Assembly (NCBI GenBank): GCA_029948255.1
Contig: JALIZF010001876.1
Span: 124,001 to 188,000 of the forward strand
DNA length: 64,000 bases
DNA from: Telmatactis stephensoni
Lineage: Eukaryota > Cnidaria > Anthozoa > Actiniaria > Isophelliidae
Direction of reading: 5' to 3'
Part shown: positions 61,101 to 64,000 of the stretch, piece after piece
Layout: every line of letters begins with the position of its first letter
Numbering within the stretch: the first letter of the stretch is position 1
The notes under the pieces: model-generated
The model's input: only the letters and a program-made list of their open reading frames with translations
What the model was told of the DNA's origin: nothing
The model's database searches: none
Made by a program: the position numbers and the translations under genes

Positions 61101-62248
61101 TACTCAGCTACTCTATTCTATTATAAGCATACCTCATGATCAGGTCTTTGCAGCTGTATTTTGTTCCATTGCTGTCTTTTAAAGAAAACTGTCCATCACT
61201 TTGACGTGAGATCTTCAGAATATTGGTATTGTATTGAATGTTTAATTTCAGCTTCTTGGCATAGTCATTCAAATATCGGACCTGAAGATAAAGCACAAAA
61301 ATCTTTAGGTTAAAATTAATTGAATAATAAAGTAATAATTATTAAAATATTGACTAAACAATACACCTAATGCCAAAATGGCGGACACTAGTGACAGCAG
61401 AGAGCATGAAAGCGAGGCATCGAGGTCCACAATTCATGTTAAAGTTTATCTGTAGGAAATCTGTTGCTAATTTTGTCTTGCCAGTGTTTTTCTTTACCCT
61501 ACATAGAAATAAGCCTTGATATTTGATGTTTTGGTTGTTTTACTCTACTGATTGTCACCACCGTTGCCATTTTGGAATAAGGTGTATAACCAGACCACCA
61601 ATTGCAAGAGTAATTAGAGAAGTTAGAACTGTATTATTACCAAAAATAAACATTTTTTATTTAGTGCTTTATAGCTATTCTTTATCTTATGATTTTTTAA
61701 TTTATAATTTATGTGAAGCGCTTTGAATCACTGATATTGCGCTATATAAGTATAGTTTATTATTATCATTATTATCTTATTTTTCAGCTTACATAGTCAT
61801 CAGCTTGAGGGAAGAACTCCTTGGAGTAATGCTTCACTAACAGAGACTCGTCATCACTTATTAATGAATTCCAGTCGTGACGAAAGTTAAATTCTTTGTT
61901 TGTTTTACCTAAAACAACAAACACATGGTCAGCTGAAAGGATTGAACACATACTTTTCATCCTAGCCTTGTATTCTAACACTTAATGAGATCCCCGAGTT
62001 GGAGACCAGCACATAAAGGCATCTGTGTAGGATCGAGGTACCTCTGTAGGTATCCCTTTTTGTTTTTGTTTTTCTTGTTTTGGGCTTCCTGTGGTTATTG
62101 TCATTGACAGGAAAGAAGTCACACAAATTCTTATTTGCCCTGGTTTGCATAGCAGGCTAATGAAAACTAATCAATCAGTACACACCTGTATGCCTCTTAT
62201 TAATTGATATCAGTTTTCTGTGCCTTGGAAACTTGACATAAAAAGAAC
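50049..62248 (-). CDS. FOXRED2: FOXRED2 (ERFAD) orthologue, 21 exons, 5' end outside window
   Basis: FAD-dependent oxidoreductase domain-containing protein 2, an ER-lumen flavoprotein that in mammals assists ER-associated degradation with SEL1L and ERdj5. Exons on the minus strand: 62248-62186, 61908-61793, 61281-61133, 60359-60302, 59966-59900, 58772-58706, 58105-58058, 57591-57533, 57150-57028, 55494-55436, 55360-55240, 55055-54984, 54754-54639, 54488-54443, 54305-54243, 53598-53526, 52645-52542, 51831-51750, 50887-50791, 50720-50666, 50113-50049. All introns are GT-AG and all phases fit; 566 complete codons precede the TAA. Matches to human FOXRED2 occur along the whole length: [80 protein letters not shown]. 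The N-terminal exons are to the right of the window. Confidence 0.96.
50220..50633 (+). repeat. Polypurine tract (GGAAG)n
   Basis: About 410 bp of GGAAGGGAGGAAGGGAGG. It occupies most of the last FOXRED2 intron (50665-50114) and ends about 33 bp from exon 50720-50666. Confidence 0.95.
51274..51730. mobile_element. MITE with internal 113-bp tandem duplication
   Basis: Left end AAGGTGGCCCGTTCCTA and right end TAGGAACGGGCCACCTT are inverted repeats. Inside, 51494-51606 and 51607-51719 are near-identical (ACGATGGGACTGAAGCCCTG...). The element ends 20 nt from the donor side of FOXRED2 exon 51831-51750. Confidence 0.88.
52695..53430. repeat. 78-bp minisatellite with transposon-like left end
   Basis: About eight near-identical 78-bp units (ACACCTCTCATAAGCGGACA, ACACCCATCAGTCCCTTCTC, CTGGCAACCTCCATACAATT, TTAACTTC). 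The left edge reads TAGTCGAACCTTCAGTAACG then CAGCGGACACCGG. It lies in the FOXRED2 intron between exons 53598-53526 and 52645-52542. Because 78 is divisible by three, a 200-codon open frame appears on the minus strand; it is not a gene. Confidence 0.9.
53901..54200 (+). mobile_element. tRNA-like SINE candidate
   Basis: Starts GCCTCAGTTGGTTGAGCGTC, like a tRNA 5' half with an A box. No clear B box follows. It lies in the FOXRED2 intron between exons 54305-54243 and 53598-53526. Family membership uncertain. Confidence 0.45.
55565..55755 (+). repeat. Polypurine tract
   Basis: GAAAGAACGAACGAAAGATG grading into GGAAGGAAGG and GGGAGGGAGG. It runs directly into the truncated LINE at 55760 and begins about 70 bp upstream (gene sense) of FOXRED2 exon 55494-55436. 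Confidence 0.92.
55760..56912 (+). mobile_element. 5'-truncated LINE (CR1/jockey-like) with (ATGT)n tail
   Basis: The 3' half of a reverse transcriptase on the plus strand, antisense to FOXRED2, in the intron between exons 57150-57028 and 55494-55436. It begins just upstream of the catalytic motif MYADDHHIY (about 55799), meets one in-frame TAG at 55874-55876 and continues [48 protein letters not shown] and a Cys-rich end CGRDCYLC, stopping at 56659. An AT-rich 3' UTR ends TTAATAAAGATT and then ATGT repeats (about 56880-56912), a typical LINE 3' tail. The 5' end abuts a polypurine tract. Confidence 0.87.
56913..57012 (+). repeat. Polypurine tract after LINE tail
   Basis: GGAAGGGATGAAAGGAAGGG through GGAGGGAGGGAAGAAGAG, directly after the ATGT tail of the LINE and about 16 bp from FOXRED2 exon 57150-57028. 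Confidence 0.9.
57255..57420 (+). mobile_element. 3' remnant of another non-LTR retrotransposon
   Basis: The plus-strand frame encodes [18 protein letters not shown] and [16 protein letters not shown], ending at a TAA (57417-57419). This RKTW...DL...W...DR..W pattern is the conserved C-terminal tail of many LINE pol proteins. Nothing upstream is preserved. It lies in the FOXRED2 intron between exons 57591-57533 and 57150-57028. Confidence 0.6.
57644..57773. mobile_element. MITE B, copy in FOXRED2 intron
   Basis: TTTTGTATGAGTGTGAAACGG at the left and CCGTTTTCACAGTCATAGG at the right, with GCCGTGCC-type interior. About 60 bp upstream (in gene sense) of exon 57591-57533. Confidence 0.75.
57842..58051. 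mobile_element. Palindromic MITE abutting a FOXRED2 5' splice site
   Basis: TAAGGCCCGGTAGTACGAGCAA at the left and GCTCGTATTACCGGGCCTTTA at the right, with long inverted arms (GTGCAACTTGTCGC / GCGACAAGTTGCAC). Its right end is directly next to the GTTAGC donor (58057-58052) of exon 58105-58058. Confidence 0.87.
58706..62248 (-). CDS. FOXRED2: FOXRED2 exons encoding FAD/NAD(P)-binding half
   Basis: Six exons (62248-62186 to 58772-58706). The first visible one follows the FAD-binding region and reads [20 protein letters not shown]; then come the strongly conserved [15 protein letters not shown] and a region like [20 protein letters not shown]. Exon 59966-59900 ends VLIVGRG and the next begins NSAFETAD, together the GxGNSA glycine motif of the second Rossmann (NAD(P)H-binding) fold. 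The first Rossmann glycine motif and the signal peptide are not in the window. Confidence 0.95.
59225..59580. mobile_element. MITE with long inverted ends
   Basis: CATAGTTAATAGAGGGGAAT, GGTTAGGAAGCCTTTTGTTA at the left mirrors TAACAAAAGGCTTCCTAACC, AGTCCCCTCTATTAACTATG at the right. A 111-codon plus-strand frame spans it but is built from the two arms and matches nothing I know. Confidence 0.85.
59600..59860. repeat. Degenerate (CATC/ATTC)n region
   Basis: Scattered CATCCATCCA and ATTCATTCA words in a T-rich background, in the FOXRED2 intron between exons 59966-59900 and 58772-58706. Confidence 0.75.
60032..60270. mobile_element. MITE B with internal 17-bp tandem array
   Basis: Terminal parts match the other MITE B copies (TTCATATGAGTG and TTTTCACAGTCATATGAAAT). 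Between them about seven copies of a 17-bp unit (GTGACTGTGTCAGTGCC) run from 60066 to 60180. Confidence 0.72.
60066..60180. repeat. 17-bp tandem repeat inside MITE B
   Basis: Unit GTGACTGTGTCAGTGCC with some GTGCTGG variants, about seven copies, lying in the FOXRED2 intron between exons 60359-60302 and 59966-59900. Confidence 0.85.
60419..60836. mobile_element. MITE with 34-bp inverted ends
   Basis: TGCACTCTCATTGGCTGAAG, GATGCATATACTACA at the left; TGTAGTATATGCATC, CTTCAGCCAATTATGAGAGTGCA at the right. The minus-strand open frame inside is not recognisable as a gene. In the FOXRED2 intron between exons 61281-61133 and 60359-60302. Confidence 0.85.
60925..61122 (+). repeat. Evolving pentanucleotide array
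   Basis: Blocks of CTATT (60930-60966), then CTACT (60967-61025), then CCACT (61026-61080), then CTACT/CTATT again. Each block differs by one base from its neighbour. It ends about 10 bp from FOXRED2 exon 61281-61133. Confidence 0.95.
61364..61590. mobile_element. Inverted-repeat element
   Basis: ATACACCTAATGCCAAAATGG at the left and CCATTTTGGAATAAGGTGTAT at the right, arms about 35 bp with mismatches. In the FOXRED2 intron between exons 61908-61793 and 61281-61133. It is followed by GCGCTATATAAGTATAG.., the type of 3' end seen in LINE/SINE tails (61700-61780). Confidence 0.72.
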
Positions 62249-62285
62249 CTGGAAAAAAATGTATGATAAAAGTTAGAACAAAAAA

Positions 62286-62485
62286 TGTGTAGTTCCAGAA
62301 AATATTCATACCCTCCACCATGGACGGAATTTGTAAATTGATCCCTCTTAGTAATCCTCTGGAACTTCCATTTTTCTTCCATACAAACTCTGTAATTTTG
62401 TTCTTTCTCTGACCCCCCTCCCTCCATAATTTCCAATTCCCTCTATGCAGTGTGGGATATGGATAGTTTCTGGAACTACACAGTG
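62286..62485. mobile_element. MITE with TGTGTAGTTCCAGAAA ends
   Basis: TGTGTAGTTCCAGAAA at the left, TTTCTGGAACTACACA at the right; inside, CAAACTCTGTAATTTTGTTC and a C-rich run. A half-copy with the same words lies at 25215-25320 in the ANKFN1 intron between exons 9 and 10. It lies in the most 5' FOXRED2 intron seen. Confidence 0.8.
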
Positions 62486-63713
62486 TGCCATGTTAAATTA
62501 ATTATTTTGATGATAACCAAAATCTTTATAAGTACAGACTTCAGACAACAAAGGAATTAAAGAGGCAAGAAGATTAAAGCACATGAAAAGAGCCATATGT
62601 GGGCATGGGAGATTCAAGAAAATAACGACAGGAAACATCCTCAATGAAAAGAGTTTTGAACAGCTGTTAAATACTGAACATCTGTTGGCTAAATGTTCAA
62701 TTAAGTATTTCCCTTTTCCAGCCCACAATACCATCATTTTTGAGAGGCAAGTTAGTACTAGTATGAAAGAGTTTCAAGTAGGTGTACGTTCCTGCAGCAT
62801 GTGATTAATGCATTATAGTTTTAATAATTAATTACATAAAATGCCAAGTCAATGTATAAGATATCTGTAGTGACGTAGGTTGTCCAGCTGAAAACAACAT
62901 TTTCGAAGTTATTTCATATGAATTAAAAAATTATTTTGGTATCAAATTAATTCATAATCCACTGCTATTTTATAAAGATTTCTTATTATTTTATAACATT
63001 ATAAAGATTTCTTATTATTTTATAAAGATTTCTTGGTATTTACAAAATTATTTTTATAATTAAACAGGTTTAATATTTCATTTATTCATTGATCCAATAT
63101 AAAAGCCCTTCTAGCCAGTCATTTTGTCTGTTATCCAAAAATAGCCTCTGTGAAACACTAAAAAATTTCCCTTGCAATGCTAGACTAAATGTTTTTGAAG
63201 AACTGAGAAGTTGACCTATTAGTGTCTAGTTTTTTAATTTGACTTTTCCAGCCACAAATAAAAACTTAAATCAAAATGATATATTTTCTACATTTATTTA
63301 ATGTTATTATTTTCAACCAAATTAGATTTCTTAGGATTAATATATGTTTATGTGTGATTTTTTATCAATTTTTTGAATATTTTATAAAGATTTCTTGTTT
63401 ATATTTTAGAAAATTATTTTTATTCTCTTGGATTAATTTAAATCATGTCATATTATATAGTGCTTCTAAAAAGAAATCACAAAATAATTTTATAATTTAT
63501 TGATGTAAAGGAAATATTATTATACACCCACAGAACAGCTGTTAACACAGAAATTATCATCAACAGGAGATCTATTCAAAGTGACTCACAGTAAGTTTAA
63601 TGATTAAACTAAACAGCAGAAAGCAGAAACTTATCTTGGGCAAACAACAAGGGCAAACAGAAATGACACTCTCTTGACTCTTTCAGTGTAGTAGAATAAA
63701 AATAGTAGGAAAA

Positions 63714-63960
63714 GAATTGAGAATGGCTGTATTGAAGTGGAAAGGATATGAGGAATTAAGTAGAATACGTGTGAATGAAAAAAATTAAAAGTTAATATTT
63801 CAAGCTTCCAGTGAAAATTTTTTATGAGATGAAATCAGATTAAAGCCATGACCTATTAGAAAGCACATATATAGTGAAAGAAGGGAAAAAGGGAAATAAT
63901 TGAGAATGGCTTTATTAAGAGGAAAGGATATCAGAAATGTAGAACATGTATGAATGATGA
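63714..63960. repeat. Two diverged direct repeats about 180 bp apart
   Basis: AATTGAGAATGGCTGTATTG, GGAAAGGATATGAGGAATTA (63715) and AATTGAGAATGGCTTTATTA, GGAAAGGATATCAGAAATG (63896), each ending with GTGAATGA/ATGAATGATGA. Confidence 0.65.
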
Positions 63961-64000
63961 AGACCAATTTACACGATACAATTTTTGCTTACAACTTGTT
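63961..64000. mobile_element. Start of an element cut by the window edge
   Basis: GACCAATTTACACGATACAA followed by a TTGCTTACAACTTG word resembles the left end of the 38098 element. Only 40 bases are visible. Confidence 0.4.

Larger units (their letters stand above)
62249..64000 (-). other. FOXRED2 5' intron, incomplete
   Basis: AT-rich intron sequence upstream of the first visible FOXRED2 exon. It contains the MITE at 62286, repeated TTTATAAAGATTTCTT words at about 62970-63050 and 63380, and the direct repeats at 63714. No further FOXRED2 exon was found. Confidence 0.75.

Overview
The window looks like nuclear DNA of a non-bilaterian animal, most probably an anthozoan cnidarian such as a coral. 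The evidence is vertebrate-like genes cut into many short exons with canonical GT-AG introns, an AT-leaning background crowded with palindromic MITEs, minisatellites and tRNA-like SINEs, and a retrotransposon protein type that I associate with cnidarian genomes. The taxon is inference; no rRNA or mitochondrial marker is present.

Two real genes dominate, both on the minus strand. (1) Positions 42678 down to 10579 hold an ANKFN1 / NMF9 / WIDE AWAKE (WAKE) orthologue. I assembled 30 exons by hand; every junction is in phase and they sum to 3447 nt (1148 codons plus stop). Domain order is a Ser-rich N-terminus, two ankyrin repeats, a linker, a fibronectin type III domain, a long WAKE/NMF9-specific core and a C-terminal Ras-association-like domain. 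(2) Positions 62248 down to 50049 hold FOXRED2 (ERFAD), the ER flavoprotein of ER-associated degradation. Here 21 consecutive exons (1703 nt) run in phase to the stop; the 5' exons with the signal peptide and FAD-binding glycine motif lie beyond the right edge. The two proteins are not known to work together; the genes simply lie in tandem, about 7.4 kb apart.

Layout: 1-10578, downstream of ANKFN1, no gene supported, many inverted repeats. 10579-42678, ANKFN1, whose introns carry a broken beta-1,3-galactosyltransferase-like (GT31) pseudogene (14786-15877), a nearly intact non-LTR retrotransposon with one in-frame TGA (32387-35653), MITEs, minisatellites of about 72 and 84 bp and long polypurine tracts. 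42679-50048, intergenic, with a 740-bp (TGAA/TGGA)n array, two clear palindromic elements and a split tRNA-like SINE. 50049-64000, FOXRED2, with a 5'-truncated LINE (55760-56912), a LINE tail remnant (57255-57420), a 78-bp minisatellite and several MITEs lying very close to 5' splice sites.

I see no CRISPR array, operon or evidently new multi-gene system. The points most worth a second look are the complete ANK-FN3-RA architecture of the WAKE orthologue, the retrotransposon embedded in (TAA)n sequence, minisatellites that seem to have grown inside transposon termini, and MITEs placed 6-20 nt from exon ends.
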